DNA from: Monocercomonoides exilis
Taxonomy: Eukaryota > Preaxostyla > Oxymonadida > Polymastigidae
Assembly: GCA_001643675.2 (NCBI GenBank)
Contig: LSRY02000045.1
Span: 714,001-778,000, forward strand
Reading direction: 5' to 3'
Length of the DNA stretch: 64,000 nt
The notes beneath the pieces were generated by a model, which was not told where the DNA came from, did not search any database, and saw only the letters and a program-made list of their open reading frames with translations. Positions 1 through 11,360 of this stretch are shown here, in pieces. The translations under genes were made by a program, and so were the position numbers. Each line of letters opens with the position of its first letter. Positions within the stretch are counted from its first letter, which is position 1.

Positions 1-3000
1 AGCTTCTTGAAGCTGATGCACTGCAGCATTCGTCTCTTTTCTCAGCGCCATTAAAATTCTTTATCTTTTTTAACTGGAGCAGCTCTCCAGTCAGTTTCTC
101 CATTCTGGAGATGGAGAAACAAGGAGAAGAAAGCTGCAGGAGATGATAAATCATCTTCATCTTTGCCTTCGTCATCAGCGCCTGCAGTTGTTCCTTCGGA
201 TGCATCGTCAGTGGAGGCTTCATGCATTTCGGCAGCAGCGACGAACGAAATTGAGAGGTGGCTACGGATAGTTGTGAAGAAAGCAGCTGGGTTGTTGTTG
301 CTTCCATTGTTGCAATCACTTCAATCACTTCAATCACTATTACATGCACTCTAAGTTTTCAAAGTTGGCTTGTTGTGCTCTGCTGAACAGAATGTGCTGT
401 GTTCGTTCAATGTGTAATGCTTTTCATTCAACTTGTGGCTTTGCTCCCATTTCTTGATGACTTCCTGAGAAAGAAGTCGTAAAAAAACCTGTCAAAACAG
501 CGGTTGATGTGAATGCGTCACTGCCAATATTCAATCCGCCTGAGCCATCGCTGGCTTCATTGACCATTGAATTCCTTGCAAACCGATAGAAGCAGTCGAG
601 ACATGCGGAGTAATGAAGATGGACAACAAAATTAGGAGGCGAATGGTTGCTGTGAATAAAGTGGGAGAGATTGTGGAGAAGATGCTGGAGGCGGCGGAGC
701 AGAGGGGCTGATGATGGAAGATGTGCTACTGTCGCCTGCAGCGATAATGCTGCATTTGCTGGAAGAAAGAAATGAAGAAGAAGAAGTTGGAAAAGGAAAA
801 GGAGGAGAATAGGATGAGCGGGCTGACAGAGCAGTGGCAGTAGAAGGACAAGATTATCCAGATGAATTAGAGGAAGAAACTGGAGCTGAACGAGAGGAAC
901 AACGCAGAGGTGATGCAGGTGAAGGATGTGAAGGAGCAGCTGGTGACGATGAAGAAGAAGGCGGAACTGATTAATATGAGGATTGAGAAGTGAAGAATCG
1001 ATGCGCGCAGCAGGGCGTTGTGGTGAGTTGGAACAGCAAGGGGTCGATGCAGGAAATTGAAGTTTCACTTGCACCGTATTCTTTGTTAATGTCTGTATGT
1101 GGACGAATAATTCTGTCTAAGGCTTCGCTGATTCCGCTGTTGTGCTGTGTAAAAAGCACAAGGAGAAGTTCACAGCGAGCATCGGGGATGGAAGTATTGT
1201 GATGCTTGGGCTAGATCTCAATGGGAAGGGGGTTTTCGTGAAAGTGGGGAGCGGGGTGAGTGTTGTGAGAAAAACAAACAACGATAGTGGAAGAGGTTGT
1301 GGAAGTGAGGGAACGAGATCTGGGATCAGCAAGAGATCAGAGAAGAATGGTGCCGAGGCCAGTGATGGCGGTGATTGTGGAGGAGGAGTTGATGAAACTG
1401 TGAGACAGAAGAATTGCAAAACGGAGAAGGAATTGAAGGTGATGATTGTATTGTCGAAATTGCAGAAGTAGACTGCATGCGAGCAGAAGATGCTGTTCAA
1501 GAAGGCGATTGAGAAGCAGCAGAAGGCGCTTGAGCAAAAAAGAAGGAGCAGATGAAAATGAATGCATCATATGAAGAGATTGCTTAATGAATGCCTGGTA
1601 ATGTGAAGAAGCTGGAAGAGAATGCGGTGCAAGTGGACTTTGGAGTAAGTAGGGAAGAAAAGACTGTAGAAAGAGACGAGAGAGATAGATGGAGAAAGGA
1701 GGAGGAAGAGGAACAGAAGTTAAGGTGTTGAATACGAGGAAGAAGAGGAGTGTGAAAAGGCAGCAGAAAGAAATGCAAGCGCGCAGTAGGGGATTCCGCT
1801 GTATCAGCATAATGATCCGAAGAGAGAGCGGGATGACTGGATGTGAACTGCAGTTCCAGCAATGGCAAAGAAAAATGAAGGGAAGGCGAATGTCGTGCAG
1901 TGGCTGTATTTGCTTCTTGAGCAGATGACAGACAGAAGAGAACGGGAAGAGGCGGAGTGGCTTGTGACTTCGCCTGGCGGATTAGGTGCAGGGCTGTCTG
2001 GGGCAGGTGGGGTGCCTTTGCCAGCGGTGTAGACGGCGAGGGAGCAGCTTATAAAAACAATCTTTGTGTCGCTAGAACAAGAAACGTGTATATCAGCACA
2101 TGTGCTTCGGGTGCCACACTCGCGGCGGTCGTCTGTGCAGATGAAGCGTTTGTTGAAGTTGCTGAAGATAGGACTGCAGTCGTAGCTAACGTGGAAGCTG
2201 ACGTAGATTCTGTAGATATTCGTATTCAAGATCGCAACAGACTAGGGCGGGTGCAATCTCAGGTGCGCAGGGGAGGGGGCGGTGAGGCAGGGGCAGAAGA
2301 AAGCGACGCAGAAGATGAGCGAGGCGGTGCTGTGGGCTTGGATGAATGGGGAAGAACTGTTCAGGAAAGACTTTGCAGAGATGGAACTGCTTGGGGAATT
2401 TGTACAGAAGGAGTTAACTGTAATTGAATTGGAGTTTTCCTGTCATTGAATGGTGTTTGAAGTGGTGTGGGAGAAGAGATTCAAATGTCTGTTGGTTGTT
2501 TGAGGGGATACAGTTGGAGAATACGAATGCAGATGCCTCTATGTTCATGGTGTTTCTGCCGAATAACTTTAGGGAAGAAGCAGCTTCCGGATGTTTGCGA
2601 TGAAGCTGACAAGTTACAGCCTTTACAAAAGTATTTGAATTATGTGATTGTGAAGGCGGCAAGATGGTGTTGGTCAACTTGGAGCAGGAGTTTCATTCAG
2701 TATCGAATGTGACGTGTGAATTGTTTGGGCTGAAGCAACAAGTGTGGATTGTACAGTCGGTGGAAGAGAAGAAAGAATGGCGGTGGGTGTAGTTCCATAT
2801 TGTGCGGCTGCTGGAAGGGATGGTGAGGCTGCAGCTGAGGAGGATGTGCAGTCGATGGTGGAGACAAAAGAAGGACAGATTGTGCTTGTGCAATTTTGTT
2901 AGAGATGTAGTTTCACAAAAAAATGGCATTGAAAATGAAGAAAAAGTCATATTTTTCAATAATTCATCAACATCTGTTTCTTCATCGCTGTATAAAACAA

Positions 3001-3030
3001 ATACAGAATGGAAAGTGATGAAATAAAGCA
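1..3030 (+). pseudogene. Decayed coiled-coil protein gene remnants
   Basis: This stretch is richer in G+C than the surrounding intergenic DNA. On the + strand it reads as pieces of charged, helix-forming protein broken by many stops and frame changes. The clearest pieces are a Glu/Lys-rich segment near 900–990 and a longer run from the ATG at 1862 to about 2190 that is interrupted by one TAG near 2027. That run carries a hydrophobic/charged helix followed by a Gly/Pro linker. Another readable piece lies near 2315–2440. No family could be recognised. Long minus-strand frames here are Leu/His/Ser-rich mirror images of purine-rich DNA. A multi-exon live gene is possible but less likely, because stops fall inside the best segments. 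Confidence 0.35.
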
Positions 3031-3180
3031 ATGCTCTCTGATTATTTGCTGGATATTGCATATGATCAACCATCAAATTTACAAAACAATATTATCATCA
3101 CCGTTTTCATCTCGTCGTAACCTTTTTCTTTTTCCTTCTTTTCCTTCTTTTTGCAATGAAACTTGATCATTTTTGGAGAA

Positions 3181-3330
3181 TTTGAGGGAAGAAGAAGGAG
3201 AAGAAGAAGAAGAGGAGGAGGAGGAGGAGGAGGAGGAGAGGAAGAGGATGAAGAAGAAGAAGAGGAAGAGGAAGAGGAAGAAGAGGAAGAAGAGGAAGAA
3301 GAGGAAGAAGAGGAAGAAGAATAATTTGGT
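3181..3330 (+). repeat. GAA/GAG purine microsatellite
   Basis: About 150 bases of nearly pure A/G on the + strand, built from GAAGAA, GAGGAG and GAAGAG units. Downstream, roughly 3428–3560, a short frame reads as ordinary protein (acidic and aliphatic residues, ending in TAA). It has an in-frame stop just upstream and no identifiable partner exon. It is noted only as a possible gene end. Confidence 0.7.
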
Positions 3331-3581
3331 AAAGTGGAAGAAGAGGTAGAAGAAAAAATTTATGAAAATTTTTAAGAAGAAGGAAAAGAAGTTGAAGAGA
3401 AACCAAAAGAACAGAAGCTGCTAACGAATTCCTTGAGCAATACTTGAATGATGGGCTTCCAGGAGAAATTGTTCCTGAAGTTGAGCTGTTAATCACAAGG
3501 ACACAGCATAAGGACAACTTCACTTTATCTGAAACAACCCAAACAAATAAAATCCTTTAACAACTGCTAAGTTTGAACTAA

Positions 3582-4195
3582 TAAGTGGTTGACACAATTT
3601 GTTCCAATCTCACAGTTGTAATATTTGTCTCATCTCCATTAAACAGAAATGAAGGCTTCTTGAACGAAAGGAGTAACACTGAGCAGTTATCAACATACAG
3701 AATTTCATTTTCGATGTTCAACAATGTCAAATTGAGAACAGAATGTTCAATGATTTCTGATTGGCTAACTGAAGAAAAATCTACAAATGGAAGAGATAGC
3801 TGGTTATTTTCTTCGAGGATTAGAGAATCTCCAGAATACGAAAACGATTAGTCAAAGGTGAATTTTTATTTTTCGATCCGAACATTCTCTGAGGTTGAGA
3901 TAAGGCTTCTTTCATTGCCAGGAATTGTTGAGTTCAGATACACAAAAGCGGATGAAGGAGATTCCAGGGAGTGTATGCTGACATTATATGCACCGCATTC
4001 CCCAACAACAACTGTTTTTTTGGAGATTAGCAATTTCGAATAAGATGAAGGAATGATGTGCTGAATTCCAAAGCTTAATGAGCGGCATGGCGCTTTGAAC
4101 TCTCCACACTCCCTATTGTCCTCATGGTTATCAATAACAGCAGATAGAAATATCGTCTTGCTCTGGCATTTCACATCATTCAGCTGAATATCCAT
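3582..4195 (-). pseudogene. Truncated beta-helix receptor fragment
   Basis: On the minus strand, 4195–3866 encodes a fragment with the cassette signature of the giant protein at 27496–38817. A D/N-rich strand is followed by 'ECGEF' and 'PCRSLSFG', matching the CG-x(4–6)-PC motif that opens each of its modules. The frame stops at about 3866. It resumes in another frame just after a TAA at about 3853 and runs to 3582 as short alternating hydrophobic strands typical of right-handed beta-helix repeats. There is no GT–AG pair around the break, so a frameshift is more likely than an intron. There is no signal peptide, membrane segment or kinase-like part, so this is an isolated decayed piece. Confidence 0.6.
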
Positions 4196-5396
4196 TTCTT
4201 CTTCTTAAGAGTCTGTTTCGCAGTCCCATATTGAAGGGTATTTCAAAAAATGTGCTCTGAAATATGCAGCAAACTTTCCAAGCTAAAAAAAAGAAAGTTT
4301 ATATTTTTATGAATAAATTATGCATTCATATCAAAACAAAACGAAAACCGTTTGACTTGCTTATTTAATATCTTTATCAAACTTGTGAGAGGATTCTTTG
4401 CATTTATTGAAATTCCAGGCACATTCTGCGCAATAAAAAAACATAATCAAATAAAAAATTGATTTATCAACGAAACTCAATTTGTATATGAAAAGCAATC
4501 AAAACATACTTTGAAGATTTCATGAATCAACAATCGCAAAATAGTCCAAGCAATAAAATCCTTTTCACATTGAAAGATTGAAATTCTTATATTGATCAAA
4601 ATTTTTGATACATAATTTTTTGATTAAAAATGTTTTTTTCTGAAAGAAAAAGTTTGTTATAATCCAACAGACATCACTGTGAAAGTTCGATGTTTTTATT
4701 TGAATTATGGTAACGGAGTGTTTTTGAATTAACTAACATGGGTCAAATTTTTGATCTGTAGCGACTTTTCAAAAATAACGACCCATATTCCTAACCTTTG
4801 TCGTTGCAAAATATTTTTATCAATTTCTTCAACTTGTGCAAACTGTATCTTTTATGATTGTATTCAACCAGTTTGCTTTTTCGATATTATAATCGCAGAA
4901 AACAGCACAACGTTTGTTTCTCTTTTTGAACGGACAAAAAACTGAAAAGCAAATATTTATTCACTTTTGACTTTTTATATTTTTGAAATTATCAATGTTC
5001 ACACCATTTCATTGTGAATCTGTATGTTTCAACAAGAAAAACAAAAGAATTGCTCGATTTGTATTTAAAATAATGTTATTATGGGATATGATGATCAAAT
5101 CAAATAATGAAGAATTTTTGTCAAAAGTTTATTTTTCTCTCAAATAAGACTAAGTTATTTAAAAATAAATCGCAATCATAGCTTTTTTCTATTTTTTCTA
5201 TTTTTTTAAATATTTGATATATTTTCTATTTTTTTTTTTTTTTCTTTTTCTTTTCTTTTTTTTTTTTTAGGAGTGGAAAACTGGTGACGGACGTGACAAA
5301 TTTTTTTTCTCACTTCACCCAGGGTTATAATAAACAACAATAGAATGCTCGTTTATTTTGGACTTCAGCAATAGATTTCACTTGGTGAACAACTGA
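4196..5396. other. AT-rich intergenic stretch, no gene seen
   Basis: Very AT-rich DNA with homopolymer A/T tracts and only short chance ORFs. A short sequence at about 5322, AGGGTTATAATA, resembles the tip of the inverted repeat of the adjacent pogo element and could be a remnant of another copy. Nothing else is supportable. Confidence 0.5.
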
Positions 5397-5398
5397 TA

Positions 5399-5450
5399 GG
5401 GTTATAATTTTATCTCGACCTTTTTTTTTTTATCTTGACCTTTTTTTTTA
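5399..5450 (+). repeat. Left terminal inverted repeat of pogo element
   Basis: GGGTTATAATTTTATCT plus CGACC, a T-run, then a second TATCTTGACC motif. It pairs with the right end at 7366–7406, where TAACCC and GGGTCAAGATAAAA are seen on the + strand, preceded by a second GGGTCAG motif. Confidence 0.85.
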
Positions 5451-5733
5451 ATTAATCATTAACTTTTCCCACAATTTCATATTTTTTAAGATTTTTAAGT
5501 ATATATATGAATTCAATAGATAAAAATAAATACATTTTGAAACAAACCCAATTTCGCATGGGGGGGGAGATGGGGGGGTTTAGCCCCTTCATTGAACTTC
5601 TGTGTGGAATTGGAGGGTTACATGGGGCATAAAACCTTTAGTTTGTTTAAAATGTTATTTTTCGATTTTTTTTCATTTCATTTCAATTAAAAAAATAAAA
5701 AATTATTATGATCTTAAAAATATTATTAAAAAA

Positions 5734-7326
5734 ATGAAAATATCAACAGAAATAAAATTAAAAGAAGGTAAGAAAAAACTGCAGCGGGCAATGTCTTCGC
5801 GTAAGTACAGGAAGTATCACAGTCGGCTGGAGCGAATGGCTCATATCGTTGTTGATGGAGTTGTTCGTATAACTGATGCTATCAATTCTAAGGAATTCAG
5901 TCGCACTGGAATAAAAAATGCAGTTAGAGCGCTGAGAAAAGGAAGGCTGGTTGGAAAAATTGGCAGACCTGCAGCAGTTGTTGGCGAAAAGGAACAAAGA
6001 GTTTTGGATATTATTCACATTGAAGCAAAGTCTGGAACATGTTTAACTTTGAAAAAAACAAGAGAATTGGTTTGTTAAATTTTTATTTATATGTTTTAAT
6101 CATTTGTTTTTCAGATAGAAAATGTAATAAACGACAACGATGATGAAGACTCACCATTTACAGAAATTTCAATGTCTGCAACTTACGGCTTTGTCAAGCG
6201 TCATCCGGAGCTGAAAACTGGAACGCCGAAGAATCTGGACATTAACAGACTGGCTGTTTCGTGCAGAAGTGTTTTAAAACCCTGGTATAAAACACTCGAC
6301 GAGCTGCACGAAAAATACAATTACAATCCAGCTTTAATTATAAACATTGACGAATCTTCAACGCGCGTTCCCACAGACTCCAAACAGCTTGTAGTGCATA
6401 CAGCAGATACAAAAGCAGGTTTTACGAAAGAACCACCGAGGATGATCAATTCTACATTCGTAGCAGCTGTTGCAGCTGACGGATATGCCTTTCCTTCAGT
6501 CATTTTGTGGCCAAGTGCAAAGCTGCCAGAAGAGCTGAAATGCCTATTATCCCCAACGTTGGAAATTTGGGCAAATGGAAGCGGCTGGATGGATAATGAG
6601 TGCTTTAAAAGGTATGCTCTCACCATTCTTCTGCCTTCCATCATCGAAAGAAGAAAGCGCATGTCACTTGAAAACGAACACATTCTTCTCCTTCTTGACT
6701 CGCATGCATCTCGCGCAGATCCATCGATCTGGCGAGAATTCCAAAAACAACAAGTCGATGTTTTAACCTTCGTGCCACACAGCACACACCTCTGTCAACC
6801 ACTGGACAGAGGAGTGTTTGCTGTGTTTAAATCTGAACTGACAAACAGATTTGAGGCTCCCTCTTCTTCTTCATCTTCCTCCAAACGAGCTGCAATTTCC
6901 GACGTTCTGCCTCAAGCTATCCACACTGCATTATCACCTTCTGTAATTCAGAAAGCTTTTGTCTGCAGCGGTGTTCTGCACAATACTTCTGGGCCAGTTC
7001 TTTTGAAACTGCCCGAATCATCTATTTATCCTCTTCCATCCCGAAGAAATAGATTCAACTTTTATGGAAAAGTGATAACCGACGAAAATCTTTTAGAGAA
7101 ATGGGAAAATCATTTGAAAATGAATATTGAAAGGAAAAATGAAATGGATGAAAAGGAGAAAGATGAAGTGAAGACTGTTGTGGATGAAAAGAAAAAAATA
7201 AAAAGAAGATTTCTTCATGTGAAAAACGATGATTCTGATGAAGAAAAGAAAGATAATGCATTAAATCGAGCTGAAGGAAAAAGGAAAGTTATCAGAAGAA
7301 TTAATTCTGATTTTGTTTTCTTTTAA
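5734..7326 (+). CDS. Pogo-like DDE transposase (two exons)
   Basis: Exons 5734–6069 and 6115–7326 are joined across a 45-nt intron with a GTTTGT donor and TTTTTCAG acceptor, giving about 515 residues. The N-terminal 110 residues resemble a pogo/CENP-B-type helix-turn-helix DNA-binding region, including a 'GRPAAVV' segment like the GRPP linker of that family. The second exon carries the DDE_1 catalytic core. Acidic residues are seen in 'NIDESS', in 'LLLLDSHAS', and in 'THLCQPLDRGVF', the last being the conserved histidine/leucine-rich third-Asp motif. The C-terminus is Lys/Glu-rich and probably nuclear-targeting. An in-frame ATG at 5602 would add an AT-rich leader, so 5734 is preferred. The intron shares the host's donor style. 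No stop interrupts the core, so the enzyme may be functional. Confidence 0.88.
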
Positions 7327-7365
7327 TTATGTTGTTTTTTGAATTTTTTTCACTTCATTTTTTTG

Positions 7366-7406
7366 GGTCAGAATAAAGAAAAAGGGTCAAGATAAAATAA
7401 TAACCC
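7366..7406 (-). repeat. Right terminal inverted repeat of pogo element
   Basis: Read on the minus strand it begins GGGTTATTATTTTATCT and then TGACCC, with a second TGACCC after an A/T-rich spacer. It matches the left end at nearly all of the first 22 positions and is followed outward by the TA duplication at 7407–7408. Confidence 0.85.
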
Positions 7407-7408
7407 TA

Positions 7409-8187
7409 TGTTGAAGAGTAATTTCATTCGTATTTCATCGCACATTTCAAAAAAAAATAATATGAAATGAACAAAATATTCATCAAATCTTTGTTTTTCT
7501 GAAAAAAAATTATACAAAAAGAGTTTCCAATTAACAAGAACAGTGAATATCTGTTATTTTTTATGACTTTCTCTTCATTTACTTATTTTCTTCATTATTA
7601 TGCGAGTGAATGTTTGACAAATGATGATGCGATAGACAAAAAGTTTGGTACAAAACACTTGTTTTTTTATGATAAAATTTCGCTCCATTTGTTTAATTTG
7701 TAAATGAAATTAGAATATATTGTTATTGTCAAATTTCTGTTCACACCCACAAAACTAAACTCGAATTAATGCAATAGCATTGTCAAGTTTTAACTCTAAT
7801 AAAAGTGAAGTTTTATGAGTGCGAACGGAAATTTGAAAAAACTTGTAATTTTTATTTTGTTTAGAAAAAACAAAAGGAATTTTTGAAAAAAAATGCCAAC
7901 AATAAAATAATTATAAATAGACTTTGTTAAGTTTGATAACTCCCATATTTTACCCAATTACTAATTTAAAATCTAACGAAATCATAAACAATGAAAAATT
8001 CATTCAAATTATTACTTAAATTAATAAAAAGCAAAAGAATTCAACATAACAACAAGCAATCAAGATAAATGAAAAATAAAAATGAATTGAAATGCATAAT
8101 AATAAGATTTTTTAACTCAATTTCAATGAGTCTTCTGCTTTGCCATTAGAAGATCGACTTTTTTCACTCCCTGTGTCTAATAAATTT
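7409..8187. other. Intergenic DNA with a degenerate MITE copy
   Basis: AT-rich spacer between the pogo element and the tetraspanin 3' end. At about 7722–7845 there is an imperfect inverted repeat: CAAATTTCTGTTCACAC on the left, and GAGTGCGAACGGAAATTTG on the right. This matches the ends of the short repeats at 21530, 54860 and 55656. No coding region is supportable. Confidence 0.45.
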
Positions 8188-9633
8188 TCAATAAATAAAA
8201 AAATTTTTTATTTGTACATAAAGGTTTTTAACAACTGAAGGGGGACATACTTCCCAAGTTGAATTCAATGCAATCAGAACAATGAGCACTACATATAGAA
8301 ATACAATCGCTATAACCAATCCAGCGAAAGCGACCGTTTGCAAATAAGACATCATTCCATTTAGAATGTTGTTAGCCACTCTGTCAACAATATCGACAAC
8401 TGAGCAGGGTCCTTTCGAAGGCGCATCAGCAATTGTTGCACCGTAGCCGTAGCATGTAGCTTCAAAGTATTCGTCCATTGTCTTGTGGCACTGATCAGCA
8501 ACTAGAATGAAATATGATATTCAAACATATATATATTTATAGCAAAGTTCACAAAAATTCATTTGAACATTATTTTACGTTAAAAATAAAGGCAAATATT
8601 AATTCGATATGAATGGCATTCAAATACACAAAAAAACAGAACAAACCTCCAATGTTTTCTTTACTAAGGCATGCATCACTGATTGAGTCGACCAAGCTTT
8701 GCCAAAACATTGCTGGGAAAAACAAAATAACAACACCAAATACAGCAAATACTCCAAGAACAATAATTAGTATCAAAGCATAGAGATGGAGGCCGATATT
8801 ACATTTTCGGGGCATCATTCCGCACACACAACCAGAACTCCCAAGAACTATTATAACGATTCCAACTCCAAGTAAAATCCACCCAAAGAATGAAAAATCT
8901 CCCCCAATGTTTAAAAAATCTTTAAATATGATTGACATAACAAGAATAGCAACACCAGCTGCAAGAATGAACAAAGAACCAAAAGACAAATTAACTTTCA
9001 CAAAAAGCTCATAACCAATTATATATGCGCATAAAATTAAACACAATAGCAAAACAATTGATAAAAGAACAATCATCACAGTGACAACAACAGGATTACC
9101 GGTAAAAACATTCAAAACTTCTGCAACTCCACCAACATTTATTAACCATGCTGCTAGGCTATTTGCTAACTCTTGACCAAAAGTTGATATTGTTTGCTTT
9201 ACAAAGTTATCGGAATAAAAGAAAAACATTGAGATGATGAAAATTGCAATCAGTAAAATGAACAAGATGAAATAATATATCACTAAGCATGAGAGATGCG
9301 CCTCTTTACCTTTTGGCCCAAAACTTTATAAAAAAATAGTTATTTTACTTCAAATAATGAAATATGATAATTACCGTGAGCCAATGCAACCAAGAATTGG
9401 TAGGATTATCAAAATTACAGAAATAATAGCAAAAACTGTAATTAATACAGATGCTGCTATTTTAGAGGATACAATGTACATAAAAAGCACGAAAAGTGCA
9501 ACACCAACTAAAAAAAGGATAGTGTTGCTAACGATGAATAAAACTTGCGCTATTGGTTTTGGATGAGCACCTGTTAAAAATGCATGTATTCCACTTTAAC
9601 AATTGATAATTATCACAAACCGTGGCCAGCCAT
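8188..9633 (-). CDS. Tandem (double) tetraspanin-like membrane protein
   Basis: Four exons on the minus strand (9633–9621, 9570–9375, 9323–8647, 8501–8188) sum to 1200 nt and encode 399 residues. Introns are 50, 51 and 145 nt, with GTTTGT, GTAATT and GTTTGT donors. Exon 1 is only 13 nt (Met-Ala-Gly-His plus one base). The first half has TM1, then TM2 ending in 'GCIGS', then TM3, like the tetraspanin core. After a short loop a fourth helix follows. The second half repeats the pattern: TM, TM ending in 'GSSGCVCG', TM, a Cys-containing extracellular loop of about 75 residues, and a last TM. Eight helices in total suggest two fused tetraspanin units. The classic CCG loop motif is not clear. Likely plasma membrane or vesicle; function unknown. 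Divergent from RRP46, 78 bp away. Confidence 0.75.
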
Positions 9634-9711
9634 CAATTAAAGAAAGAAATCAGATCTAACCCTTATCTTTTCGTTTTCCTCTTTTTTTTTGTAACCTTTT
9701 TTAATCTGCGC
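9634..9711. promoter_or_regulatory. Short divergent intergenic region
   Basis: Only 78 bp separate the start codons of the minus-strand tetraspanin (9633) and the plus-strand RRP46 gene (9712). Both promoters and 5' UTRs must fit here unless undetected upstream exons exist. It contains a long T-run (about 9682–9690) and no recognisable element. Confidence 0.4.
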
Positions 9712-10792
9712 ATGATAGAGCAAGTTAAGCCTCAAAGATTTTCGTCAAACATAGGGATGCTTTCAAGGGCGATAGGCTCCGTTCGGTACCAGCAGGGTGT
9801 GAATGCTTGAAAGAAAAGAATATATTTAAGATTGTTTTTCAACAGGTGAAAGCGAAGTGATTGTTTCCGTTAATGGCCCATCTCTTGCACCACCAAAAAA
9901 GCATTTGTATGATAGAGCGTTTATAGAACTATTTATATTTGAGAAGGATGAGCGAGTGGATACGTATTTTGATGCACGACCTTCTGTCGGATATAAAGTT
10001 GCAGAAAAACGCATTCTTTGTTTGTTAAATAATTGCATACATGCAGTGCTCCTTCCGGGAACACTTATCACAATTTGCGTGCAAGTTGTTAATGATGATG
10101 GTTGCGTATGTTCTTTTCTATAAGCATTACACAATTTACAGAATTTTTAAAAAGATTTTATCAACTTCCATAAATGCAATAACTTTAGCACTAATTGATG
10201 CAGGAATTCCACTTTTATTTACTCCATGCGCTTCAACAGTTTCCGTTATTCCAACAAAAAAAAGATCAAGAGAAGGAACTCTTGTTGAGGCTTTGGCAAT
10301 TTGGCCAACAAAAAAAGATGAGAAGGTTTGAAGTATAGCATTCACGTTTTTGAATTAGCATTTTGCTTTTATTGCTCATTTTGCCTTTTTTGTCTAAAAC
10401 AAAAAAATTAAAACTTTGCCTCTCAGAATGCAATGATGACAGCAAATATGACATTTGCCAACAGCAACATGGAAGCAGTCGGGATGATGTGGATGGAAGG
10501 AGTTGAAGTCGGCAGCGAGGAAAAGCTGACTTCAATCATAAATCTTGCAAGGTGTGTTGCTTTTTCTAATTCAGTATTTATTGCTTTATTGCAATATGAA
10601 ATGAACTTATTTCAATGTTGTGAATGCTTTGTATTTGAATTTTTTTGTTTAAATTCTACAAAATTTAACAGAAGAGGAGCAAAGCAAGTACTTCAATTCA
10701 TAAGAACAGCAGTTGGACACAAATTTAATGTTTCTGAGTCTTCTTTGCAATCCTCGTCTTCTTCCATTGATTCAACCGATGTTGATACATAA
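9712..10792 (+). CDS. EXOSC5: Exosome complex subunit RRP46 (RNase PH-like)
   Basis: Five exons (9712–9796, 9846–10105, 10155–10325, 10427–10551, 10672–10792) total 762 nt, 253 residues. Introns of 49, 49, 101 and 120 nt have GTGTGA, GTATGT, GTTTGA and GTGTGT donors. The product is one of six RNase PH-fold ring subunits of the RNA exosome, which supports 3'-to-5' RNA decay and processing in nucleus and cytoplasm. Spliced segments match the family: 'GSVRYQQG' joined to 'ESEVIVSVNGP', then a 'VAEKRI..LL' helix, 'ITICVQVVNDDG', and 'NAITLALIDAGIP'. A C-terminal helix 'AKQVLQFIRTAV' and a Ser-rich tail follow. RRP46 rather than RRP41 or MTR3 is favoured by the N-terminal and 'VQVVNDDG' segments. 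Length is close to human EXOSC5 (235). Convergent with CFAP61. Confidence 0.88.
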
Positions 10793-11360
10793 GAATCTTC
10801 ATTTACTTCATGTTCACTCACAAATTGCACATCTCCATCCAAGTAAAAGTTAGAAACGTCAAACAAACTTGATGGACATCCAACTTAATGATTTATAAAA
10901 TTAAAAAATTTTCAATTTTCTATGTGAACTATTTTGTTGTTTTTTTTTTTTTTTAGGCTTTCTTCTTTTTTTTACTTTCCATTTCACAATTCGCTTCGCA
11001 TTTCAGAAAAAATCCTCCAAATTGAAAAGCTAACATAGACACGAAAAAGTTGTCTGCGAAGAAAGAATGGCAACAATTGAAAAATAGAGAGAGAGAAAGA
11101 GAGAAAGGGAAAAGAATGAAATTTTCTTTTCAATTGTTCTTTGTATTTGAAGCGTGAGATGGGTGCAATGAGGAGCTGAAGAATTATTTTTTCGCGTTAT
11201 TTCAAAAAAATAAACGAAAATTGCTTCTTCAAAACTCAAATTCAACAAAATTCAAATTTAAAGACAAATAAATAAAAAAAAAGGAGAAGTGAAAAAATAA
11301 AAAGAATACAAAAGAAAAGATAAAAGACATAGAAATCTTTGTCATTCATTGATCCTTCCT
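10793..11360. other. Convergent intergenic region, 3' UTRs
   Basis: This 568-bp spacer lies between the stop codons of RRP46 (+) and CFAP61 (-). It is AT-rich with a T-run at about 10940–10955 and a GAGA tract at about 11085–11105. No coding potential is convincing. Confidence 0.4.

Larger units (their letters stand above)
5397..7408 (+). mobile_element. Complete pogo/Tc1-mariner transposon
   Basis: The element is bounded by TA dinucleotides at 5397–5398 and 7407–7408, the target duplication of the Tc1/mariner superfamily. Just inside, the left end starts GGGTTATAATTTTATCT and the right end, read inwards on the minus strand, starts GGGTTATTATTTTATCT. The match continues through a GACC motif. 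A second GACC-type motif follows a T-run at both ends, so each inverted repeat is bipartite. The single gene inside (5734–7326) encodes a pogo-like transposase with no inactivating stop. Total length is about 2.0 kb. Intact ends, target duplication and ORF suggest recent, possibly autonomous transposition. Confidence 0.9.

Noticed and set aside
424-1810. Several Leu/His/Ser-rich minus-strand ORFs
   Set aside because: They are complements of purine-rich, coiled-coil-like + strand sequence and show no domain.
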